From NCBI RefSeq assembly GCF_008704655.1, contig NZ_CP023688.1, positions 2,480,001 to 2,544,000 of the forward strand: a stretch of 64,000 nt of DNA. Reading direction: 5' to 3'. The position numbers and the translations under genes are program-made. The notes beneath the pieces were generated by a model, which was not told where the DNA came from, ran no database searches, and worked only from the letters and a program-made list of their open reading frames with translations. This document shows, piece by piece, positions 28,853-36,081 of the stretch. Each line of letters begins with the position of its first letter. The stretch's first letter is position 1. This DNA comes from Streptomyces rimosus (GTDB lineage: Bacteria; Actinomycetota; Actinomycetes; Streptomycetales; Streptomycetaceae).

Positions 28853-29036
28853 GGCGGGACTCCTGGGGACGAGACCTGAGCTACATGGACAGTGCCTTGG
28901 GAAGGGGGACCAGGTGCGAAGGCGCGGGAGGAGTGTGCGGGGCGGTCGGTGGGACGGCGCGGGCCGGTGGGAGTGACGGGCAGGCCGGAGCCACCGGCGC
29001 GTGGGCGACGGCGGCGGGCGCGGGCGAGGGGCGTGG

Positions 29037-29786
29037 TCACAGGAGGTGGCGGTGGGCGCGGTCGCGGACCATGAGGGCGGCGCGTTTGGCGGGCAGGTCG
29101 AGCTCGTCGGCGTAGCGGAACCCGGCACCGAGGAAGGCGGCGACGGACGGGACGTTGCGCAGGTCGGGTTCGGCGATGACCCGGCCGCACTGCGGGCGGT
29201 GGTCCAGGACGAGGTCGGCGGTGGCACGCAGCAGCGCGGTGCCGATGCCGCGGCCCCGGTCGGCGACACCGCCGATCAGCAGGTGCAGGCCCGTGTCGTG
29301 CGGCCGCGCCGGGTAGTAGCGGGCGAGCGGGTCCAGGTCGGCGCGGTAGATCTCCCAGTAACTCATGGGCACGCCGCCCAGTACGCCCAGGCAGGGCACG
29401 CTGCGCCCGTCGCCGTCGAGCTGGGCGCGCAGGTGGGCGGCGGTGATCTCCTCGGGCCCGGCCAGTTCCCAGAAGGCCGCGACGGCCGGGTCGTTCATCC
29501 AGGCGGAGATCAGCGGCAGATCGCGCTCGATGCGTACGGGCACGAGCTGGAACGGCCCCGCGGCGGTGGAGGCCGGGCCCCAGTCGGCGATGTGGTCGAG
29601 CAGCAGGCCGCCACGCGAGCCGTCGGCCGGGTCGGCGGACAGCGGCGCGTCGCTGAACAGCGCGGTGATGTCGGGGGGCAGGTGCAGGTCGAGGGTGTCG
29701 TCGAGCGCGTCGTCCGGAGGGCCTTCGGGAGGGTGGTCGAAGGCTTTCTCGGACTCGGGATCGATGCCGGATTCGGTGGGGGGCAC
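29037..29786 (-). CDS. GNAT acetyltransferase of siderophore biosynthesis (RhbD/IucB-like)
   Basis: A 249-residue protein. The GTG at 29786 is preceded by AAGGAGAGA. Residues 1-80 are acidic and poorly conserved. The GNAT domain of the siderophore acyltransferase type follows: VRIERDLPLISAWMNDPAVA, FWELAGP, GVPMSYWEIYRADLDPLA, DRGRGIGTALLRATADLVLD (acetyl-CoA loop) and EPDLRNVPSVAAFLGAGF. Relatives acetylate the hydroxylamino or amino end of a diamine or lysine precursor. It sits between the two IucA/IucC genes in one operon. No amine hydroxylase is encoded nearby, so the acceptor may be a plain amine. Confidence 0.9.
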   Translation of the reverse strand: MPPTESGIDPESEKAFDHPPEGPPDDALDDTLDLHLPPDITALFSDAPLSADPADGSRGGLLLDHIADWGPASTAAGPFQLVPVRIERDLPLISAWMNDPAVAAFWELAGPEEITAAHLRAQLDGDGRSVPCLGVLGGVPMSYWEIYRADLDPLARYYPARPHDTGLHLLIGGVADRGRGIGTALLRATADLVLDHRPQCGRVIAEPDLRNVPSVAAFLGAGFRYADELDLPAKRAALMVRDRAHRHLL

Positions 29787-29875
29787 GGCGGCGCTCTCTC
29801 CTTTCCGGGCCTCCTCACGAGGTCACGGGGCGGGCGGGCAGGAATCGGGAGGTGTGGGGTGGGCGGGTGGCGGGG

Positions 29876-32038
29876 TCAGGGGTGAAGGGGATTGGGGATG
29901 GTGACGTAGACGGACTGGGTGTCGACGGGGCCGACGAGTTCGTCCAGGCCGCGCAGCCGGGTCAGCAGGTTGGCCTTGCAGCGCAGGGTGCGGGCTTCCA
30001 GGAGCCGGCCGGGCAGGGGTGAGCGGTGTGCCGCGGGCCCGGTGGCGGCGTCGGCGAGGAAGCGCCGGAAGGCGGCGAGGAGAACGTTCTCGGCGGCCAG
30101 GCGCTGGGAGCCGAAGGCGCCGATGAGGCCGAGGACGTTGTTGATGCCGAGGTAGTAGGCGAAGCGCTCGTCGGTGACCTCGTCGGAGACGAAGGTGTCG
30201 CTGGCGGTGCCGATGCCGGGCAGCTGCCGCTCCAGGTCGCTGCGGCGCGATTCGCGGAAGTAGTAGCCCTGGTTGTCGCGGTAGCGGCCGCCGGCGGGCC
30301 AGCCGTAGCGGTCCAGCAGGACGAGGGTGTTCTGCTGGTGGGCTTCGAGGGCGACGCCGGCGGTGCCGTCGAGCCAGAGCACGGGGCGTACCACCGCTTC
30401 GAGGTAGCGCAAGAACCACTCGGTGGCGACGGCGCCCGCCGGCCGGCCGGTGCGGGCGGTGAGACCGCCGATGACGTCGGCGAGCCGGGAGCGCAGACCG
30501 GTGCGGCCGGCCCAGGGGCGCGGCGAGGTGAGGGCCGCGATGCAGACCGCGTCGTCGGAGTCGGCGAACGGGTTGTGCCGGACGACCACGTCCAGTCCGT
30601 GCACCGGCTCGCCGTCGGCGCCGGTGACGCCGAGCCACGCGGGGTCGCGGACGATGTCGAAGCCCGGCGTGCCGGGGAAGGCGGCCCGCCACCGGGCGGC
30701 GAGGCCGGTACGGAGCAGCCGGTGCACTTCGACGCCGCGCAGCAGTTCCTTGCGGAGGTTGTCGCGGCGGGAGTTGGTGATGCGCACGCCCAGGGAGAGC
30801 TTGAGCATGGCGTCGTGGCCGGGTCGGAAGACGGTGCGGACGGAGGAGGTCGGGTGCCAGGCGGGGCCGCCGGGGCCCAGGTCGCGGAGATGGCCCGAGG
30901 CGTACAGAGCTGCGATGTCCGGGCGGTGGCCGAGCTGGTGGGCCTGCCAGGGGTGCATGGGCAGCGGCAGGGTGCCGGCGGGGGCCGGGGGCGCGCCGTC
31001 GGCGAGCCGGGCGGCCAGACGTTCGGCGGATACGGTACGGCCGCGTTCGGTCCAGGCCGAGTCGGCGGTGAACACGTCCCGGTGGACGGCCATCCAGTGC
31101 AGGCGGAACGCGCCGCGCAGCTCGGGCGAGTAGGCGCGCGTCTCGGCCTCGGTCAGGCCCTCCCGGCTCTTGGGGGTGGGGTGCATGGGGTGGCCGAAGA
31201 GCAGGGACTGTTCGGCGGCGAGGAAGCGGGAGCCGCCGGGGTCGTCGGCCGGGGTGGCGCGCCGGTCCGCGAGGAAGGCGGCGGTGTGCCGTACGGAGTC
31301 GGCGACGCGGCCGACAAGGTCGGCGCTCTCGCTGTCCGTACCACCGGGCGCGCCGCCGGGGTCCCCGCCCGCGCCGCCGTGTACGGCCTCGCGGCGCAGC
31401 AGGGCGGCGAGGGTCACCGCGTCCAGGGGTGCGGCGTCGGCGGGGGCGCCTTCCAGTACGGGGGCGCCGAGGCGGTGCCAGCCGGTGTCCGACCAGTACA
31501 GGACCGGGACGTGCAGGGCCGTCGCGCCGGCGGCGAGCGGGATGCGCAACCGGTCGCCGGCCGGGCGGGGCGTGTCGCTCTCGCGGATCCAGCAGCGCAG
31601 CAGGTTCTCCGTGCCGGCGGCGTCGGCGGCGACAGCCGGGTCCGCGTGCTCCAGGCGGTCGGGCACGGGCACGTGGACGTGCGCGGGGAACTGCAGGACG
31701 GTCTCCTGGAGGGCGGTTTCCTGCGGGGCGGTTTCCTGCGGGGCGGTTTCGTGTCCGGCGGCGGGGCCGGCCGCGGTGTCGGTCTCCTCGTCGGAGTGGA
31801 CGGTGACGACCCGGGTCGCGCCGAGCGCGTGGCAGTCCTCGTGACCGTGCCGTTCGTGGTGTCCGAGCCGCACCGCGCAGCCGGTGTGGCCGCCGTGCTC
31901 GCCGTTCTCCGCGGTGTCGTGGGTCCCGGCACGCCGGTTCTGGCGCGGCACGGCCGGCTCCCGCAGCCGGGCCAGGGGTTCACGGGGCAGACGTCGCTCG
32001 TCGGCCGGTGTCCCGTCGGGGCCGGGGCGTTCGTTCAT
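29876..32038 (-). CDS. IucA/IucC-family siderophore synthetase (second copy)
   Basis: A 720-residue synthetase. The core starts near residue 130 and contains FGHPMHPTPKSREGL, LPLPMHPWQAHQLG, PTSSVRTVFRP, MLKLSLGVRITNSRR, EAHQQNTLVLL and GRYRDNQGYYFRES. This matches citrate-activating IucA/RhbC-type enzymes. The first 120 residues are an extension with His- and Cys-rich sequence (GHHERHGHEDCH) and a short QETAP repeat (four copies, 15-bp period). The ATG at 32038 overlaps the TGA of the preceding repeat frame as ATGA, with GCGAGG upstream. It would act with the synthetase at 26312-28852 and the acetyltransferase to build a citrate-type siderophore. Confidence 0.9.
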   Translation of the reverse strand: MNERPGPDGTPADERRLPREPLARLREPAVPRQNRRAGTHDTAENGEHGGHTGCAVRLGHHERHGHEDCHALGATRVVTVHSDEETDTAAGPAAGHETAPQETAPQETALQETVLQFPAHVHVPVPDRLEHADPAVAADAAGTENLLRCWIRESDTPRPAGDRLRIPLAAGATALHVPVLYWSDTGWHRLGAPVLEGAPADAAPLDAVTLAALLRREAVHGGAGGDPGGAPGGTDSESADLVGRVADSVRHTAAFLADRRATPADDPGGSRFLAAEQSLLFGHPMHPTPKSREGLTEAETRAYSPELRGAFRLHWMAVHRDVFTADSAWTERGRTVSAERLAARLADGAPPAPAGTLPLPMHPWQAHQLGHRPDIAALYASGHLRDLGPGGPAWHPTSSVRTVFRPGHDAMLKLSLGVRITNSRRDNLRKELLRGVEVHRLLRTGLAARWRAAFPGTPGFDIVRDPAWLGVTGADGEPVHGLDVVVRHNPFADSDDAVCIAALTSPRPWAGRTGLRSRLADVIGGLTARTGRPAGAVATEWFLRYLEAVVRPVLWLDGTAGVALEAHQQNTLVLLDRYGWPAGGRYRDNQGYYFRESRRSDLERQLPGIGTASDTFVSDEVTDERFAYYLGINNVLGLIGAFGSQRLAAENVLLAAFRRFLADAATGPAAHRSPLPGRLLEARTLRCKANLLTRLRGLDELVGPVDTQSVYVTIPNPLHP

Positions 32039-32634
32039 CGGGGTGTGCCTCGCAGGGTCGGCGCGGTCGGCGCGGTCTGGACGGTGGTGGGGCGGCAGGG
32101 GGTCGTGGGGCGGCGGAGAGCCGTGGGCCGGTGGCGGCGTACGGGGTGGCGGAGCGCCGTGGGGCGGCGGAGAGCCGTGGGCCGGTGGCGGCGTACGGGG
32201 TGGCGGAGCGCCGTGGGGCGGAGCGGCGGGTGGCGGTCAGTCGTACGCCTGGAACGGAACGGCGGGTGGCACGCACTCGTACGCCCGCAGCGGAACGCCG
32301 GATGGCCGTCACTCGTGCGCCCGGGGCGGAGCGGCGGACGCCCGTCACTCGTACGCCCGGAGCGCAACGCCGGACGCCCGACACTCGAACGCCCGGAGCG
32401 CAACGGCGGGTGGCACGCACTCGTACACCCGGAGCGCAACGCCGGATACCCGACACTCGTACACCCGGAGCAGAACGGCAGACGGCCATCACTCGCACAC
32501 CCGGAACGCAACGCCGAGCAGCAACCACCCGCACACCCGGAGCAGAATGCCGAGCAGCAAGCACTCACACCCCCGAAGCGCAACGCCGCATGACCACCAC
32601 CCACACACCCGAAGCAAAGCCGTGCCCCCCTCAT
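32035..32634 (-). CDS. Possible 199-residue repeat protein between two siderophore genes
   Basis: An open frame of 199 codons fills the gap between the aminotransferase and the IucA-like gene. Its ATG overlaps the aminotransferase TGA as ATGA, with GAGGGGG upstream. Its TGA overlaps the ATG of the next gene as ATGA. It would encode a Cys-rich start (CFGCVGGG, CCSAFCSGCAGGCC) followed by 12-residue repeats like LRSGRTSDGRPP and then Arg/His/Pro-rich sequence. Against it, several frames are open across the array on both strands and its third-position GC is lower than in neighbouring genes. It may be a real translationally coupled protein, a mere bridge for ribosomes, or non-coding repeat. No family is recognised. 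Confidence 0.35.
   Translation of the reverse strand: MRGARLCFGCVGGGHAALRFGGVSACCSAFCSGCAGGCCSALRSGCASDGRLPFCSGCTSVGYPALRSGCTSACHPPLRSGRSSVGRPALRSGRTSDGRPPLRPGRTSDGHPAFRCGRTSACHPPFRSRRTTDRHPPLRPTALRHPVRRHRPTALRRPTALRHPVRRHRPTALRRPTTPCRPTTVQTAPTAPTLRGTPR
32105..32212. repeat. 54-bp tandem duplication
   Basis: Two virtually identical 54-bp copies (32105-32158 and 32159-32212), starting GTGGGGCGGCGGAGAGCC, lie directly next to the 36-bp array. The lack of divergence points to a recent duplication. Confidence 0.92.
32217..32612. repeat. 36-bp minisatellite, about 11 copies
   Basis: Units begin at 32217, 32253, 32289, 32325, 32361, 32397, 32433, 32469, 32505, 32541 and 32577. The typical plus-strand unit starts AGCGCAACGCCGGACGCCC and ends CGCCCGG. 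Copies diverge most at the right end. The period is 12 codons, so every frame tends to stay open. Confidence 0.92.
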
Positions 32635-34076
32635 GAGGCCCCCTCAAAGGGCGGCGCCTGACTGCCCACCGTCGCGGACGCCACATCCGCGCCCCCTGCA
32701 CGCCGCGCTCCGCCCTCCCCCGCTCCGCCCGTCCCCGCCCGCACCGCCGTACTCAGCGCGTCGGCGAGGCGGTCGAGGACTGCGTCCGCCTGTTCGTCGG
32801 TGAGGGTGAGCGGGGGCAGCAGGCGGATCACCGCGTCGTGGCGGCCGCCGAGTTCGACGATCAGGCCCCGGGCCAGGCACTCCTGCTGGACGGCCGCGGC
32901 CAGCGCGGGGGCGGCCGGGCGGGCGCCCGCCGGGTCGGGGGCGGCGTCCGGGTCGACCAGTTCCAGGCCGAGCATCAGGCCGCGGCCGCGTACGTCGCCG
33001 ACGCAGCCGTGCTCCGCGGCGAGTCCGCCCAGCCGGGACAGCATGCGGGCGCCCAGGTCGGCGGCGCGCCGCGCCAGGTCGTTCTCCCGGACGTACGCCA
33101 GGGTGGCGGCGCCCGCCGCCATCGCAAGCTGATTGCCGCGGAAGGTGCCGGCGTGCGCGCCGGGGCGCCAGGCATCCAGTTCCTCGCGGTAGACGATGAC
33201 CGCGAGCGGCAGGCTGCCGCCGATGGCTTTGGACAGCACGAGCACGTCGGGCACCACGCCACTGTGTTCGATGGCCCAGAAGGCGCCGGTGCGACCGACG
33301 CCGGTCTGCACCTCGTCCACGATGAGGGGAATGTCCCGTGCGGCCGTGATCTCGCGCATCCGGCGCAGCCAGCCGTCGGGCGCGGGGATCACCCCGCCCT
33401 CGCCCTGGACCGGTTCGAGGATCATTCCGGCCGGCCGGGCGATGCCGCTCTTGTCGTCGTCGAGTACGTTCTCCGTCCAGCGCGCGGCCAGTTCGGCGCC
33501 GCGCTCGCCGCCCGTGCCGAAGGGGCAGCGGTAGTCGTACGGATACGGGAGGCGGGTCACGGAGGTGTCCCGCGCGCCCCCTGACGCCGCGAGCGCCCCC
33601 GCCGTCATGCCGTGGTAGGCGCCGGTGAAGGCGGCGAGCCCGTCGCGGCCGGTGGCGGTGCGTACGAGTGTGAAGGCGGCCTCGACGGCGTCCGTGCCGG
33701 CCGGGCCGCAGAACTGGATGCGGCCGTGCTCGGCCAGTTCGGCGGGCAGGGTGGCGAACAGCTCGGTGACGAAGGCGTCCTTGACCGGGGTCGCCAGGTC
33801 GAGGACGTGCAGCGGGGCGCCGGAGTCGAGGACGGCGCGGATGGCCTCCAGGACGACGGGGTGGTTGTGCCCGAGCGCCAGGGTGCCCGCCCCGGAGAGG
33901 CAGTCCAGGTAGCGGCGGCCGTCGGCGCCTTCGATGGTCAGCCCGCGGGCGCGCACCGGGACGATGGGCAGCGAGCGCGCGTAGGTACGGGCGGCGGACT
34001 CGCGGAGCGACTGCCGCCGCAGGATGCCCTCGTGGGCGGGAGGGGGTGACGTCGGCAGAGGCTGGGTCAAGGCCAC
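32631..34076 (-). CDS. Class III aminotransferase, diaminobutyrate/2-oxoglutarate type
   Basis: A 481-residue PLP enzyme that resembles L-2,4-diaminobutyrate:2-oxoglutarate aminotransferases (RhbA, EctB). Features: GADGRRYLDCLSGAGTLALG near the start, CGPAGTDAVEAAF, FTGAYHGMTAGALAASGG, the PLP aspartate in LIVDEVQTGVGRTGAF, the Schiff-base lysine in VLVLSKAIGGSLPLAV, and HAGTFRGNQLAMAAG. It would make diaminobutyrate from aspartate semialdehyde. The GTG at 34076 is chosen, with AGGAGG 11 bases upstream; earlier in-frame ATGs lack support. First gene of the siderophore operon. Its TGA overlaps the repeat frame. Confidence 0.9.
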   Translation of the reverse strand: MALTQPLPTSPPPAHEGILRRQSLRESAARTYARSLPIVPVRARGLTIEGADGRRYLDCLSGAGTLALGHNHPVVLEAIRAVLDSGAPLHVLDLATPVKDAFVTELFATLPAELAEHGRIQFCGPAGTDAVEAAFTLVRTATGRDGLAAFTGAYHGMTAGALAASGGARDTSVTRLPYPYDYRCPFGTGGERGAELAARWTENVLDDDKSGIARPAGMILEPVQGEGGVIPAPDGWLRRMREITAARDIPLIVDEVQTGVGRTGAFWAIEHSGVVPDVLVLSKAIGGSLPLAVIVYREELDAWRPGAHAGTFRGNQLAMAAGAATLAYVRENDLARRAADLGARMLSRLGGLAAEHGCVGDVRGRGLMLGLELVDPDAAPDPAGARPAAPALAAAVQQECLARGLIVELGGRHDAVIRLLPPLTLTDEQADAVLDRLADALSTAVRAGTGGAGEGGARRAGGADVASATVGSQAPPFEGAS

Positions 34077-34683
34077 GGCGGTTCGGTCCTCCTGCTGCTG
34101 AATCTTCTGTTGAACTGCGGGTGGGCCCGCCGCACGCCGACGCCCCCACTGGGCCGTCATCTCGCGCACCGGGCCTGGTCCGTCGTCGGCGGGTGCCGCC
34201 GGGCCGGGGCCTCCTGGCGGACCGCTGCCGCCTGCGTCCGGCCACGGCTCAGCCGTCCCCCGTACGTCTCAACGACGCGCCGGGCGGGAGATAACGGCCT
34301 GCCCGAAGATCCTTCGCGGACGGCTCCGTGGCGGCGTTCGGACCCGGCGCGGACGGCCCCGGCGCGGCGCACGAACCCGGCGCGGAAGCTCCCGTAAGGC
34401 CGTACGGGAAGGACCGCACACCCGCCCCTCGCCCGAAGATCCCCCGGAGATTTCCCGGAGATCCGCCGAAGATCCCCCGATCCGGAACCGGGGACCCGCC
34501 CGCCGCCGTCCCCAACGTCACCGGCATAGTGGGGACCTGCCCCGGCTTTCCGGTGCATGACAAAACAGCAGATCCAGGCACGTCCGGAGCAAGACCGGCA
34601 CAACCGGCCGAGGCGCGGCAGGGCCGCACGGGGCCGGACAGGTCCATCAGGCACGCCTGAACACACCAGGGGGAGTTCAACCC
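34077..34683. other. Divergent intergenic region between the siderophore operon and a protease gene
   Basis: 607 bp with no gene. It must hold the promoters of both the siderophore operon and the protease. I searched for a DmdR/IdeR-type iron box (TTAGGTTAGGCTCACCTAA-like) and found none. A cluster of near-repeats (GAAGATCCCCCGGAGAT and related words) lies at 34434-34482. GGGGGAG before 34684 is the protease ribosome-binding site. Confidence 0.5.
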
Positions 34684-35871
34684 ATGCGATCCATACGTCG
34701 GCCGGTCCTGGCCGCGGCCGCTCTCACCGCGGTGGTGGCGCTGACCGCCACCGGCTGCGGCCCGGAGGGCAACCAGGCGGACGGCAAGCCCAGCCAGTCC
34801 GCGGATCAGGGCAGCGCGGGCGGGGGTGGCTTCACGATCCCCAAGGACATCCAGGACAAGCTGAAGGAACACGGCGTCGACCTGGACAAGTGGAAGAACG
34901 GCGAGTGGAAGAACTGGGACAAGGACAAGTGGCTCCGCGAGGCCAGTGAGTTCATCAACCCGATCATCAAGGGTCTGTGGGACCCGGACCGGGCGAGCAA
35001 GGCCAAGCCGCCGAAGGAGCCGACGCCCAAGGACATCTCCGGTGACCAGGGGCGGACCGACCCGGAGCCGCGGCCGGTGCAGGCCAAGGCGGTCAAGCCG
35101 CCGTTCGGCCGGAACGCGCCCGGCCTCGGCAAGATCTTCTTCGACACGCCCGAGGGCCACGCGGTCTGTTCCGGCGCGGTCGTCAAGGACCCCGCGCACC
35201 CGGGCAAGTCGAACCTGGTGTGGACCGCGGGCCACTGTGTGCACGCCGGCAAGAGCGGCGGCTGGTACCGCAACATGATCTTCGCCCCGTCGTTCAACGA
35301 CAGCGGCAAGCCCGCGGCCCAGTTGGAGCGCGCCACGCGTGAGGAGATGTTCCCCAAGGGTGTGTGGTGGGCGGACGGCGCGTCGACCTCCAACCAGTGG
35401 ATCAGCCAGGGCGGTCCGCAGGGCAACAGCGTGCCGATGGCGCCGTACGACTTCGCGATCATGCACGTGACGCCGGAGAAGGGCGCGGGCAACAAGTCCC
35501 TCGAAGAGGTCGCCGGCGGTGCGTACTCGGTGGACTTCAACGCCTCCGCGATCCCGGACATCTCCAGCATCACCGCGCAGGGCTACCCGGCCGAGGCGCC
35601 GTTCGACGGCTCGTCGCTGCAGCAGTGCACCGACAAGCCGGGCCGGCTGTCGCTGGCCGCCCAGAAGCCGACCATGTACCGCATCGGCTGCCTGATGACC
35701 GCCGGTTCCTCCGGTGGCCCCTGGTTCGCCAAGGGCTCGGACGGCAAGCCGGTCCTGGTGTCCAACACCTCGATCGGCCCGCGCCCGGCCGGCTGGCTGG
35801 CGGGCCCGCACCTCGGCCCCGAGGCCAAGAGCATGTACGGCGCGATGAGCAAGAAGTTCGCGTCGCAGTAG
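34684..35871 (+). CDS. Secreted trypsin-like serine protease, lipoprotein
   Basis: A 395-residue protein with a lipoprotein signal: MRSIRRPVLAAAALTAVVAL then TATGC, Cys near residue 25. After a charged linker with the Trp/Lys-rich segment DKWKNGEWKNWDKDKW comes an S1/V8-like protease domain. The triad is His in VWTAGHCVHAG, Asp in PYDFAIMHV and Ser in MTAGSSGGPWF. Additional cysteines flank the His and Ser motifs and may form disulfides. It probably acts on the cell surface. The gene is divergent from the siderophore operon and closed by two strong hairpins. Confidence 0.9.
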   Translation: MRSIRRPVLAAAALTAVVALTATGCGPEGNQADGKPSQSADQGSAGGGGFTIPKDIQDKLKEHGVDLDKWKNGEWKNWDKDKWLREASEFINPIIKGLWDPDRASKAKPPKEPTPKDISGDQGRTDPEPRPVQAKAVKPPFGRNAPGLGKIFFDTPEGHAVCSGAVVKDPAHPGKSNLVWTAGHCVHAGKSGGWYRNMIFAPSFNDSGKPAAQLERATREEMFPKGVWWADGASTSNQWISQGGPQGNSVPMAPYDFAIMHVTPEKGAGNKSLEEVAGGAYSVDFNASAIPDISSITAQGYPAEAPFDGSSLQQCTDKPGRLSLAAQKPTMYRIGCLMTAGSSGGPWFAKGSDGKPVLVSNTSIGPRPAGWLAGPHLGPEAKSMYGAMSKKFASQ

Positions 35872-35881
35872 TCGCGACGGA

Positions 35882-35918
35882 CGAGGGCCCGCTCCCGGTT
35901 TCCGGGGGCGGGCCCTCG
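35882..35918. terminator. Terminator of the protease gene
   Basis: CGAGGGCCCGC (35882-35892) pairs with GCGGGCCCTCG (35908-35918), with an inner CCCGG/CCGGG helix around a TTT loop. It starts 11 bp after the protease stop. Confidence 0.88.
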
Positions 35919-35968
35919 CCCTATGGCCGTACGCGCGGCTCTCTCTTGCGCAGCCGCTTCCCGCACGT

Positions 35969-36005
35969 ACGAAGGCCCGCCCCCATCACAGGGGCGGGCC
36001 TTCGT
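35969..36005. terminator. Second hairpin between the protease gene and hflX
   Basis: ACGAAGGCCCGCCCC (35969-35983) pairs perfectly with GGGGCGGGCCTTCGT (35991-36005) across a 7-base loop. It lies 77 bp downstream of the convergent hflX gene and probably terminates that gene. Confidence 0.88.
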
Positions 36006-36081
36006 AGTGCCTACGGCATCGTGCTTACGGCGCTGGGCCTACGGCGTCCCGTCGTACGGCACGCCGCCTACGCCCGCCGCG

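Noticed and set aside
28853..29269. N-terminal extension of the IucA/IucC frame to 29269
   Set aside because: The extra 139 codons overlap the acetyltransferase gene in another frame and are low complexity; the TTG at 28852 has a good Shine-Dalgarno.
32217..32612. CRISPR-like array of 36-bp repeats
   Set aside because: 36 bp matches some CRISPR repeats, but the units are head-to-tail without unique spacers and drift gradually, so it is a minisatellite.
31884..32636. Plus-strand repeat frame (SATPDARHSYAR type) over the 36-bp array
   Set aside because: It starts inside the antisense of the IucA-like gene and has no ribosome-binding site. The 36-bp period keeps many frames open. It is noted because its third-position GC is slightly more gene-like than the minus frame.
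34077..34683. Iron-box for the siderophore operon
   Set aside because: Searched for TTAGGTTAGGCTCACCTAA-like palindromes; none with acceptable match was found.
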